Assembly (NCBI GenBank): GCA_036803025.1
Contig: DAIRVC010000033.1
Coordinates: forward strand, 1-21,018
Length of the DNA: 21,018 nt
DNA from: DAIRVC01 sp036803025
GTDB taxonomy: Bacteria > Chloroflexota > Anaerolineae > Anaerolineales > E44-bin32
Direction of reading: 5' to 3'
In this document: positions 8,143 to 15,421 of the stretch, one piece after another
Layout: the number at the start of each line of letters is the position of its first letter
Position numbering within the stretch: the first letter of the stretch is position 1
Notes under the pieces: generated by a model
What the model saw: the letters and a program-made list of their open reading frames with translations, nothing else
What the model was told of the DNA's origin: nothing
The model's database searches: none
Program-made: the position numbers and the translations under genes

Positions 8143-10146
8143 CTACACGGCGGCCGGCTCGGCCACGGGCTGCCGCGCGTCGTACAGTAGGCCCAGGATC
8201 TCGGCCGAGATCTGCTCGTTGGTGAAGTGGGCGCCGGTGATCGCCTGGGCCGGGCAGGCGGCGACGCAGGTGCCGCAGCCCTTGCACAGCGCCTGGTTGA
8301 TGTGGCTGACGCCCTCCGCCTCCAGGAACTCAATGGCGTTGAAAGGACACAGGTTGTTGCAGATTCGGCAGCCGGAGCAGCGCTCGGCATCGATCGTGGC
8401 GACCACTGGCTCGATCAGCACGGTCCCCTTGGTGATCATCCCCTGAATGCGCGCGGCCGCGGCGGCACCCTGAGAGACCGAGGCCGGGATGTCCTTCGGC
8501 CCCTGGCACGTGCCGGCCAGGAAGATGCCGTCGGTCATCGTCGCCACCGGATCGAGCTTGGGATGGCGCTCGGTGAACCAGCCCTCCATGCTGCAGGAGA
8601 TGCCGAACTTCAGGCCCACCTGGTGAGCATCGGCGCGTGGCTCCAGCGCCGTCATGAGGACGACCATGTCGACCGGGATGCGCCGCTGCCTGCCCAGAAG
8701 CGTGTCCTCGACCTGGACGATGAGCTTGCCCTTCTCGCCCGGAAGGCGCGCCGCGTCGCTGATGTCGCCCACCCTGCCGCGCACGAACTTCATCCCCTCC
8801 CCCAGCAGCCGGTCGTAAAACTCCTCGTATCCCTTGGCAGGGGCGCGCAGGTCAATGTAGAAGGAGGTCACCTCGGCCGAGGTCTTCTCCTTCACCAGGT
8901 GGCCGAACTTCAGGGCGGCCATGCAGCAGACCGCCGAGCAGTAGGGGTTGTAGTTTTGGTCACGACTCCCGACACAGTGCACGATGCCGATGGATTGCGG
9001 TTCGGTGACGCCGTCACGCAGCACGATCCTCCCGCCCGTCGGCCCGGCCGCGTTGCACATCCGCTCGAACTCGAGGCTGGTGAAGACGTTCGGCAGCTTG
9101 CCGTAGCTGTACTGCGGGATGCGACCGGCATCGAAGGGATCGAAACCCGTGGCCAGGATGATGTTGCCCACAGCCAGGTCGAGGAAGGTATCCTGCTGCT
9201 CGAAGTCGATGGCATCGGTCGGGCAGAACTTCTCACAGGCTTTGCAGGTGCCCTTCTTGAAGTAAGCGCAATTCTCGCGATCGATAACGGGATACTTGGG
9301 CACCGCCTGAGGGAACGGCCGGTAGATGGCCTTGCGCGTGCCCAGACCAACCTCGAACACCTCGTCCTTCACCTTCCATGGACATTTCTCGATGCAGATC
9401 CCGCAGCCGGTGCACAGGTCCTCTTTGACGTAGCGGGCCTTCTTGCGCACGCGCACCTCGAAGCTGCCGACGAAGCCTTTCACCTCTTCAACCTCGGCGT
9501 AGCTCAGCAGCGTGATGTCGTCATGCTGGCCGACGTCCGACATCTTCGGGGTGAGGATGCAGGCCGAACAGTCAAGGGTCGGGAAGGTCTTGTCGAATTG
9601 AGCCATGTGCCCGCCGATGGATGGCTCGCGCTCGACCAAAAAGACGTGGCGGCCGGCGTCGGCCAGCTCCAGCGCCGCCTGGATCCCGGCGATGCCGCCG
9701 CCCACAACCAGGGTGTTGGGATTGACGGGCACTTCGGTGGGCTGAAGCGCCTCCTGCAACTGCACCCGCCCGACGGCGCCGGCGATCAGCGCCCGGGACT
9801 TGGCATCCGCCAGCGCCTTGTCCTCCGTCACCCAGGAGACCTGTTCCCGCAGGCTGGCCATCTGGCACAGGTAGGGATTCAACCCGGCGTTGGCGCAGGC
9901 CCGGCGGAATGTCTTTTCGTGCAGGTGCGGCGAGCAGGCGCCCACAACCACGCGCGTCAGGCCTTCCTTCTGGATGTCTTCGGCGATCAGTTCCTGGCCG
10001 AGCGACGAGCACATGAATTTGTAGTCGCGGGCAACGACTACGCCTTCCAGGTTTTCCGCAGCCCACTCGGCCAGGCCGGCCACGTCCACCTTGCCGGCGA
10101 TGTTGCTGCCGCAGTGGCAGATGTAGACTCCGACTCTTTCGCTCAC
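8143..10146 (-). CDS. hdrA: Heterodisulfide reductase subunit A (flavin-bifurcating core)
   Basis: HdrA carries the FAD that splits electron pairs between ferredoxin and HdrBC. The 667-residue product is full length for the family. Visible: an N-terminal CHCGSNI (Cys10, Cys12); GACSPHLHEKTFR around 69-81; the FAD fold VVGGGIAGIQAA (147-158); CSAC (193-196); ferredoxin motifs C245-x2-C248-x2-C251-x3-C255 and C293...C301-x2-C304-x3-C308; a thioredoxin-reductase-like core with CVGSRD and YCSAVCC (391-408); and C-terminal ferredoxin motifs at 590-600 and 621-631. No selenocysteine position is seen. The start is GTG 10146, with AAGGAA about eight bases before it; the conserved N-terminus begins immediately. 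An inverted repeat lies just upstream. It is a single HdrA, not a fused or duplicated form. Confidence 0.97.
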   Translation of the reverse strand: MSERVGVYICHCGSNIAGKVDVAGLAEWAAENLEGVVVARDYKFMCSSLGQELIAEDIQKEGLTRVVVGACSPHLHEKTFRRACANAGLNPYLCQMASLREQVSWVTEDKALADAKSRALIAGAVGRVQLQEALQPTEVPVNPNTLVVGGGIAGIQAALELADAGRHVFLVEREPSIGGHMAQFDKTFPTLDCSACILTPKMSDVGQHDDITLLSYAEVEEVKGFVGSFEVRVRKKARYVKEDLCTGCGICIEKCPWKVKDEVFEVGLGTRKAIYRPFPQAVPKYPVIDRENCAYFKKGTCKACEKFCPTDAIDFEQQDTFLDLAVGNIILATGFDPFDAGRIPQYSYGKLPNVFTSLEFERMCNAAGPTGGRIVLRDGVTEPQSIGIVHCVGSRDQNYNPYCSAVCCMAALKFGHLVKEKTSAEVTSFYIDLRAPAKGYEEFYDRLLGEGMKFVRGRVGDISDAARLPGEKGKLIVQVEDTLLGRQRRIPVDMVVLMTALEPRADAHQVGLKFGISCSMEGWFTERHPKLDPVATMTDGIFLAGTCQGPKDIPASVSQGAAAAARIQGMITKGTVLIEPVVATIDAERCSGCRICNNLCPFNAIEFLEAEGVSHINQALCKGCGTCVAACPAQAITGAHFTNEQISAEILGLLYDARQPVAEPAAV

Positions 10147-10165
10147 AGGTCCCGTTCCTTTCTCG

Positions 10166-10193
10166 GATCGCGGCTCCGGTCCCGGCCGCGATC
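10166..10193 (-). promoter_or_regulatory. Nine-base inverted repeat in the hdrA leader
   Basis: GATCGCGGC, a ten-base loop and GCCGCGATC form a perfect nine-pair stem in the 126-base gap between hdrB and hdrA. On the minus strand it ends 19 bases before the GTG start, just ahead of the AAGGAA ribosome site. No T-tract follows it. A role in mRNA stability, processing or translational control of hdrA is possible but unproven. Confidence 0.45.
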
Positions 10194-10233
10194 TGCGGCG
10201 GTCAGCTCGTGCGACATGTTGCTTACCCCACCT

Positions 10234-10250
10234 CGCCGGTGGGTCCGGCG
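10234..10250 (-). promoter_or_regulatory. Short inverted repeat after hdrB
   Basis: CGCCGG, five-base loop, CCGGCG: a six-pair stem beginning 22 bases after the hdrB stop, with weaker imperfect pairing on its flanks (10228-10257). No U-run follows on the minus strand. A partial transcription stop or processing site is possible; chance is a real alternative at this GC content. Confidence 0.25.
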
Positions 10251-10272
10251 GGAGTGGACGGCGGTCCCTCGA

Positions 10273-11160
10273 TCACGCGGCTCGCTCCACGCGGTCTGCG
10301 TACGGCGCGACCGGTGTGGCCTCCACCAGTTCCGAGCCGATGCCCAGTCGCTTGGGCGGGATCCCCAGCGCCAGTCCGAGGAGCTGGGTGAAGTACATCA
10401 CCGGCATCGAGAAGTCCGTGCCGAACTCCTGATTGACCTGCTGTTGGTAGCACTCGAGGTTGACCTGGCAGAGCGGGCAGGCCGTGGCGATAACCGCCGC
10501 CTGGCGGTCGACGGCGCACTGGAGCAGGTCGCGCACCAGGCTCAAGGCGGCATGGCGGCTGGTGATCAGCAGCGATCCGCTGCAGCAGCGCAGCTTGTAT
10601 GGGTAGTCGACGGCGACGGCGCCCATCGCCAGCAGCAGCTCTTCGAAGAACTGCGGCTGCTCGACGTCCTCGTTCGCTTTGCGCGGCCGGATGGTCTGGC
10701 AGCCGTAATACGGCGCGACCCGCAGCCCCTCGAGCGGGTTGGTCACTCGTTGCCTGACTTGCTCGGGCCCGACCTCACGCGCCAGCAGCTCGAGCAGATG
10801 GCGCACAGCGATCTTGCCGGAGAAGTGCAGCCCGTCTTCCTCCAGGGCGAAGTTGACGTGTTCCGCCAGATCGGGATCGCTCTTAAGGTACTCGTTGGTG
10901 AAGTACATATTCTTGTAGCACGCGGCGCAGGGAGCCACGACGTCCAGGTTCTCCCGCTCGGCTTGCGCCAGGTTGCGGGCGGACAGCGTGTAGGCCAGGA
11001 GCTCATCCACATGGAAGTAGGCGGTCGCGCCGCAGCAGTTCCAGTCGGCCAGCTCCTTGAACTCGACCCCCAGCAGCCGGGCGGACTCCACGGCGGATTG
11101 AGCGTAGCTCAGTGCGATCTTCTCCAGGGAACAGCCGGGGAAGAGCGCGTATGTTTTCAC
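10273..11160 (-). CDS. hdrB: Heterodisulfide reductase subunit B
   Basis: HdrB carries the non-cubane [4Fe-4S] clusters at which a disulfide (CoM-S-S-CoB in methanogens) is reduced. The product is 295 residues from GTG 11160; the GTGA overlap with the hdrC stop, GGGGAGG at 11166-11172 and the sequence KTYALFPGCSLEK support this start. The first CCG site is complete: Cys10, Cys42-Cys43, Cys78 and Cys81 (PGC, NCCG, PCAAC). The second has YYGC, RCCS and ACPLC, so all five cysteines are kept but CCG reads CCS. Both cluster sites are therefore predicted competent, unlike the HdrD-like proteins in this window. Bacteria normally lack CoM and CoB, so the natural acceptor is unknown. Confidence 0.95.
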   Translation of the reverse strand: MKTYALFPGCSLEKIALSYAQSAVESARLLGVEFKELADWNCCGATAYFHVDELLAYTLSARNLAQAERENLDVVAPCAACYKNMYFTNEYLKSDPDLAEHVNFALEEDGLHFSGKIAVRHLLELLAREVGPEQVRQRVTNPLEGLRVAPYYGCQTIRPRKANEDVEQPQFFEELLLAMGAVAVDYPYKLRCCSGSLLITSRHAALSLVRDLLQCAVDRQAAVIATACPLCQVNLECYQQQVNQEFGTDFSMPVMYFTQLLGLALGIPPKRLGIGSELVEATPVAPYADRVERAA

Positions 11161-11720
11161 GACGTCCTCCCCAGCGGAATGACACGCTCCACCATCCGCT
11201 TGAACTCCTCCAGGTGACGGATCCTGGGCGGGAGCACGGGCAATCTGCCCTTGAGCATCAGGCTGGTGGCCGTCTGTGCTTCCTGAAGGAACTCCCTCAG
11301 GTTGAAGCTGAGCATGTAGGAGGGGGCCAGGACGGGCTCGTAGGACCGGCCGCTTCCCATGATCGTCTTGACGAAGGCCTCGGAGAAGACTGGCCCGATC
11401 AGCCCTTCCTGATAGCGGCCATGCCACATCGAGTAGCGCTTCAGCCCGTACATCAACCCGGCGATGTCGATCCCCTTGGGGCAGCGCACCGTGCAGTGGT
11501 AGCAGGAGGCGCAGAACCAGAACGTGTTGCTGTCCAGCACCTCATCTTTCAAGTCGGCCCGGATCATGCCGATCAGCCGCCGCGGCGTGTAGTCCATGAA
11601 GTCGGCCACCGGACAGGTTGCAGAACAGGTGCCGCACTGGATGCACGTCTGGACCGGATTGCCGTGTGCGGCATACAGGAGATTGGAGATCTCTTGACTG
11701 AACGCAAGCTTGGCCTGCAT
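11157..11720 (-). CDS. hdrC: Heterodisulfide reductase subunit C
   Basis: HdrC relays electrons from HdrA to HdrB through two [4Fe-4S] clusters. The 187-residue product has C26-x2-C29-x2-C32-x3-C36-P and C70-x2-C73-x2-C76-x3-C80-P, with the family sequence YTPRRLIGMIRADLKDEVL between them. There is no transmembrane segment, so it is soluble. The ATG at 11720 has AAGGAGA four bases upstream (11725-11731). It is the first gene of the Hdr-Mvh block and is preceded by a 122-base gap, one of only three long gaps in the run, so a local promoter or processing site could lie there. Confidence 0.95.
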   Translation of the reverse strand: MQAKLAFSQEISNLLYAAHGNPVQTCIQCGTCSATCPVADFMDYTPRRLIGMIRADLKDEVLDSNTFWFCASCYHCTVRCPKGIDIAGLMYGLKRYSMWHGRYQEGLIGPVFSEAFVKTIMGSGRSYEPVLAPSYMLSFNLREFLQEAQTATSLMLKGRLPVLPPRIRHLEEFKRMVERVIPLGRTS

Positions 11721-11842
11721 GCCATCTCCTTCAGGGTCCGGGGCTCTCGCCTCCTGGACCCACCGCCGAGGGCCGGCCTCGGAGCGCCCCGGCCCAGCCG
11801 CCTGCCGCCGGCGGCCGCGCTCGACCGGGCCGGGCGTGGGCG
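11721..11842 (-). promoter_or_regulatory. 122-base leader before hdrC with two inverted repeats
   Basis: This very GC-rich gap separates the receiver gene from hdrC. It contains GGGTCC-N16-GGACCC (11734-11761) near the hdrC ribosome site, CCGAGG-N5-CCTCGG (11766-11782), and the 12-base palindrome GCCGCCGGCGGC (11804-11815). I see no convincing -35/-10 pair and no T-tract. It may be an internal regulatory or processing region. Confidence 0.3.
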
Positions 11843-12265
11843 CTAGGTCGTTTGTGCCTTCCTGGCTTGTGCTGCCTTGAGCAGAGAATCGTCTTTCTCC
11901 AACAGCAGCTGCGGTTCGACCGGCTTCTCAACCAGCTCGTCCACCGGAACGAAGTGGGGGTGGAGCGGACCCCCGGGGAACAGAAAAGCAATCTGTTCGC
12001 GGATGCCGGTGATGACGAGCACCGGCGTCTCCCTCAGTTTGGGATCCTTGCGCAGCTTGCGGGCAATCATGACCCCCTCGGCACCCCGGCCCATCATGAT
12101 GTCCAGCAAGAGGAGGTCATAGTGCTTGGCCTGCAGGGCCTGCAGGCCGTCCTTCGGGTTGTAGGCCGTATCGACCTGGTAGCCGGCGCCGGCCAGGATC
12201 GAGACGATCCCCGCCACGAAGTCCGGATCGTCATCAATGATGAGCAGCCTTTCTTGCGGACTCAT
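11843..12265 (-). CDS. Single-domain response regulator (receiver only)
   Basis: This 140-residue CheY-like receiver has the acidic pocket DDD at 11-13, phosphoacceptor Asp55 in LLLLDIMM, Thr86 in LVITG and Lys114 in EKPVEP. The segment between Thr86 and Lys114 is longer than usual and contains a Pro/His-rich loop (FPGGPLHPHFVPVDE). No DNA-binding or enzymatic output domain follows; only a short charged tail of about 25 residues. It starts at ATG 12265, overlapping the hybrid kinase stop by four bases, with AAGGAGG at 12273-12279. It is probably the phosphoryl acceptor of one of the two adjacent kinases, acting by protein contact or as a relay component. Confidence 0.9.
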   Translation of the reverse strand: MSPQERLLIIDDDPDFVAGIVSILAGAGYQVDTAYNPKDGLQALQAKHYDLLLLDIMMGRGAEGVMIARKLRKDPKLRETPVLVITGIREQIAFLFPGGPLHPHFVPVDELVEKPVEPQLLLEKDDSLLKAAQARKAQTT

Positions 12266-13425
12266 GCGAGTGCCTCCTTGGGGGACCCCATCTCGGCCGT
12301 TCCGGTTGGAACGGGACGATCGTCCCCCGGGGTCTGCAGGATGGGCAGCGAAATCGTGAATGTGCTTCCCTTGCCGGGTTCGCTTTCGACGGAGATGGTG
12401 CCGCGGTGGGCGAGCACGATCTGCCGCGTGATGGCCAGTCCCAGGCCCGCCCCCGGCTGGCTGTCGATGCCGGCGCGGCCGGCGCGCAGGCCGGAGAAGA
12501 CGAAGGGCAGGTCCTCTTTGGGGATGCCGATGCCGACGTCGATCACCGAGATCGTCAGGGTGTCCGCCTGAGCCTGGAGGCGCACCTGCACCCGGCTTCC
12601 CGAACGCGAGTACTTCACCGCATTGCCCAGGAGGTTGGCCAATGCCTCGACCAGCGTGCCCTCGTCGCCGTGGACGTGAATGTCCGGGTCGGCCAGCCCG
12701 GCGTCGATGTGGATATCTTTGCGGACGGCATGCGGTCTGGCGGTCTCGAGCGCGCCGGCGACCACCGCGTTGATCGAAGTCGGCTGAAAGCTCCCGCGGA
12801 TCGAATCGACGTCCGTCGAGTACGCGCGCAGCCAGGTGTGGATCAGCTTGAGCAGCACATCGATCGAGCCTTTCATCCGCCCGAGGCGCGTCGCCTGGCT
12901 TTCGTTCAGGACCCCGGACAGCTCATGGCCCAGGGCCATCAGGTTTTGTTGGACCGAGGCCAGGGGGGATTTCAGTTCGTGCGACACGATCGCCGCAAAG
13001 TGCTCCTTAAGGAGCTCCCTTTCCCGCCGCAGCGAGGCCGTCTCCAGCAGCAGCCTGCGCCTCTCCACGCCTCTCTTGGTGACCATGCGGAACTCGTCCG
13101 GCGTGAAGGGCTTGGGCAGGAAGTCATACGCCCCGCTCTTCATCGCCTCGACCGCCGAGCTGATGGTCGCGTAGCCCGTGATGACGATGGTCACGATCAG
13201 CGGGTACTCGTCTCGGATCCGCTCCAGGACCTCAATGCCGGACATGCCGGGCATTCTCAGGTCGACGAACACCAGATCGGGCGCCAGCTTCCTGACCAGG
13301 TCCAGGCCGTAAGCTCCGTCCTTGGCCGTGTCCATCTGGTACTCGCCGCCCTCCAGGATCTGGGCGCACGAGTCCAGCACCACCTCTTCATTGTCGATCA
13401 CCAGAACCCGGGGCTTGTCAATCAC
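12262..13425 (-). CDS. Hybrid receiver-histidine kinase (cytoplasmic)
   Basis: The 387-residue product has an N-terminal receiver (about 5-120; Asp11, phosphoacceptor Asp55 in FVDLRMPGMSG, Thr83, Lys105 in LPKPF). A short helical linker (about 118-142) leads to a HisKA dimerisation domain with IVSHELKSPLASVQ (His149), and then a HATPase domain: N box NLLGNAVKYS, G1 DVGIGIP, G2 GAGLGLAI. There is no transmembrane segment, so it is cytosolic and presumably receives its signal as phosphate on its receiver. The start is GTG 13425, where the receiver fold begins (MIDKPRVLVIDN), four bases after the upstream kinase gene ends; the frame is open further upstream within that gene. It overlaps the receiver gene downstream. 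Confidence 0.92.
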   Translation of the reverse strand: MIDKPRVLVIDNEEVVLDSCAQILEGGEYQMDTAKDGAYGLDLVRKLAPDLVFVDLRMPGMSGIEVLERIRDEYPLIVTIVITGYATISSAVEAMKSGAYDFLPKPFTPDEFRMVTKRGVERRRLLLETASLRRERELLKEHFAAIVSHELKSPLASVQQNLMALGHELSGVLNESQATRLGRMKGSIDVLLKLIHTWLRAYSTDVDSIRGSFQPTSINAVVAGALETARPHAVRKDIHIDAGLADPDIHVHGDEGTLVEALANLLGNAVKYSRSGSRVQVRLQAQADTLTISVIDVGIGIPKEDLPFVFSGLRAGRAGIDSQPGAGLGLAITRQIVLAHRGTISVESEPGKGSTFTISLPILQTPGDDRPVPTGTAEMGSPKEALA

Positions 13426-13429
13426 GGGC

Positions 13430-15403
13430 CTAACCCTTTTCCTCGCCGGCGACCGGCAGGCGGACTGTGAACGTCGTGCCCTTCCCCACCTGGCTCTCCG
13501 CCGAAATCGTCCCCCGGTGCTCCTTGACGATGCCGTAGCTGATCGCCAGGCCCAGTCCGGTGCCATGGCCGATTTCTTTGGTGGTGAAGAACGGATCGAA
13601 GATCTTGTCCATATACTCCTCGGGGATCCCGTGGCCCGTGTCCTCGAACCGGATCTCGACGCTGCGCGACTCCGGATCGAAGCGGGTCGCCAGCCGTAGC
13701 TGTCCGCGGCCGTCCATGGCCTCGGCGGCGTTGATGATCAAGTTCATGAAGAGCCGCTCGATCTGGGACGGATCCATGATCGCGGTCGGCAGGGCCGGAT
13801 CCAGATCCTGCACGATCTCGATATTGTGGAACAGGGCCTGGTTGACGATCAGGGAAACGGTGTCCCTCAGGACATGGTTGACGTTGGAGATCGTCTTGTC
13901 GGGCTTCTTCTGCCGGGCGAAATCGAGCAAGCCGCGGATGATCTCCCGGCAGCGGCCGGTCTGGGTGACGATCCGGGCGATCATCTGCGACGAGGGATCC
14001 GCATCCGGGATCCTCTCCTGCAGCAGATGTGAATAGGCCAGGATGCCTTGCAGCGGGTTGTTCAGCTCGTGGGCGACGTTGGCCGACAGCTGCCCGATGA
14101 GCGCCAGCCGTTCCGACTCCATGACCTGCTTGGTGGTGAAATCCCTCAGGCGCTGGTCACGCTGCTTGAGCGCCAGCGCCATGGCGTTGAAGCTGTCGGC
14201 CAGCTGGCCCAGCTCGTCCCCGGAAGCGACCTCGACCTTGGTGTCCAGGTTTCCCTGGGCCACCTCCTGTGCCGCCAGCGCCATGCGCGTGATGGGGACC
14301 GAGATGCGGCGGGAGATGATGTACGACAGCAGCGAAGCGACCAACGCCCCCGCCAGGCTGATAGCCAGGAAGATCAGGACGGTCTGCCGCTGAAGGTCGA
14401 CGTACTTGGCCTCCAGAAGCCCGACGTACAGGATTCCCACAATCCGGCCTTCGATGTCCCGGATCGGCTCGTAGGCGGTGATGTACCAGTTGTTAACCAC
14501 ATACGCCCTGCCGACCCAGGGCTCCCCCTCGAGCATCACCTTCCGATAGACCTCCTCGGACACGCGCGTCCCGACCGCCCGGGAGCCATCCGCGTTGAGG
14601 ACGTTGGTCGAGATGCGGACGTCGTCCTGGAAGATCGTGGCGGTACCCGTGTCGTGCCCCCGGTACGTCAGGCCCTGGAACACGGTCTGCTTGACCTCGT
14701 CCACGATGGTGAAGTTGCCGTTGAGGAGCACGCCTCCGTACACCACGCCCAGCAGGGTGCCGTCCTCGTCCAGCACCGGTGCGGCGGCTACCAACATCAT
14801 CCCGGACGTTTCTTCGGTCTCGGGCCTGGCCCGGGCCAGAGGCGTATCGATGAAGCGGATGTAGGCCCTCTCAGCCAGACTGGACGATTCGCGCTCGAGC
14901 TCCTCGCCGGACATGATCAAGGTGCCGGCGACCGGCTGGCCCGAGGTCAACACGGCGTTGACCAGCGTGTTGTCGCTTTGATCGTCCCCGACCTGTTGCG
15001 GATCGCTCGTGCGCAGCACGACCCTCCCGGTGCGATCCGTGATCGTCAGCACATCCAGGTCCTCGCTCGCCATGACGCGGTTGAGCTCCACCGAAGCCGC
15101 CTCAAGATCCCCCGCTTGTAGCCCCTCCCTCAGGAAGAACCGATCCGCCGTGAGTCGGATGACGTCATTGATCCCACGCAGCGATCCCGAGTAGATCTCG
15201 CGGGCGGCGTTGAGATCCTGGCGCACCATCTCCTGCGCCTCAGCCACGACGCGATTGCGGATCAGGAACACGCCGGCGATGGCGAAGGCGACGCTGAAGA
15301 TGACGATCACCAGCAGGAAGCTGAAGATCAGCCTGTTCGCGATCGGGCTGGTCAATCTGGCCATCAGGCCACCGGAACGAACTGCCGCTGCTCGATCCAC
15401 CAT
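13430..15403 (-). CDS. Membrane sensor histidine kinase with Cache-type sensor and HAMP
   Basis: The 657-residue sensor has an N-terminal membrane segment (about 25-48) and an extracytoplasmic region of nearly 290 residues. The distal part of that region (TATIFQDDVRIST, WYITAYEPIRD, GILYVGL) resembles Cache folds that often bind small organic ligands. A second membrane segment (about 341-363), HAMP (364-417), HisKA with ANVAHELNNPLQG (His445) and HATPase (NLIINAAEAM, DTGHGIP, FFTTK, GTGLGLAI) follow. I took the ATG at 15403, 18 bases after the preceding gene. A second ATG at 15364 would remove 13 residues without touching the first membrane segment; neither has a strong Shine-Dalgarno. It sits between the Etf and Hdr modules. 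The ligand is not predictable from the sequence. Confidence 0.92.
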   Translation of the reverse strand: MVDRAAAVRSGGLMARLTSPIANRLIFSFLLVIVIFSVAFAIAGVFLIRNRVVAEAQEMVRQDLNAAREIYSGSLRGINDVIRLTADRFFLREGLQAGDLEAASVELNRVMASEDLDVLTITDRTGRVVLRTSDPQQVGDDQSDNTLVNAVLTSGQPVAGTLIMSGEELERESSSLAERAYIRFIDTPLARARPETEETSGMMLVAAAPVLDEDGTLLGVVYGGVLLNGNFTIVDEVKQTVFQGLTYRGHDTGTATIFQDDVRISTNVLNADGSRAVGTRVSEEVYRKVMLEGEPWVGRAYVVNNWYITAYEPIRDIEGRIVGILYVGLLEAKYVDLQRQTVLIFLAISLAGALVASLLSYIISRRISVPITRMALAAQEVAQGNLDTKVEVASGDELGQLADSFNAMALALKQRDQRLRDFTTKQVMESERLALIGQLSANVAHELNNPLQGILAYSHLLQERIPDADPSSQMIARIVTQTGRCREIIRGLLDFARQKKPDKTISNVNHVLRDTVSLIVNQALFHNIEIVQDLDPALPTAIMDPSQIERLFMNLIINAAEAMDGRGQLRLATRFDPESRSVEIRFEDTGHGIPEEYMDKIFDPFFTTKEIGHGTGLGLAISYGIVKEHRGTISAESQVGKGTTFTVRLPVAGEEKG

Positions 15404-15421
15404 CGGCCTCGTCAGGCTACG

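Noticed and set aside
8227..11217. A 996-codon open frame on the plus strand opposite hdrA and hdrB
   Set aside because: It lies opposite genes with complete family motifs, is rich in Arg, Gly, His and Leu with no recognisable domain, and is the expected by-product of GC-rich codon usage.
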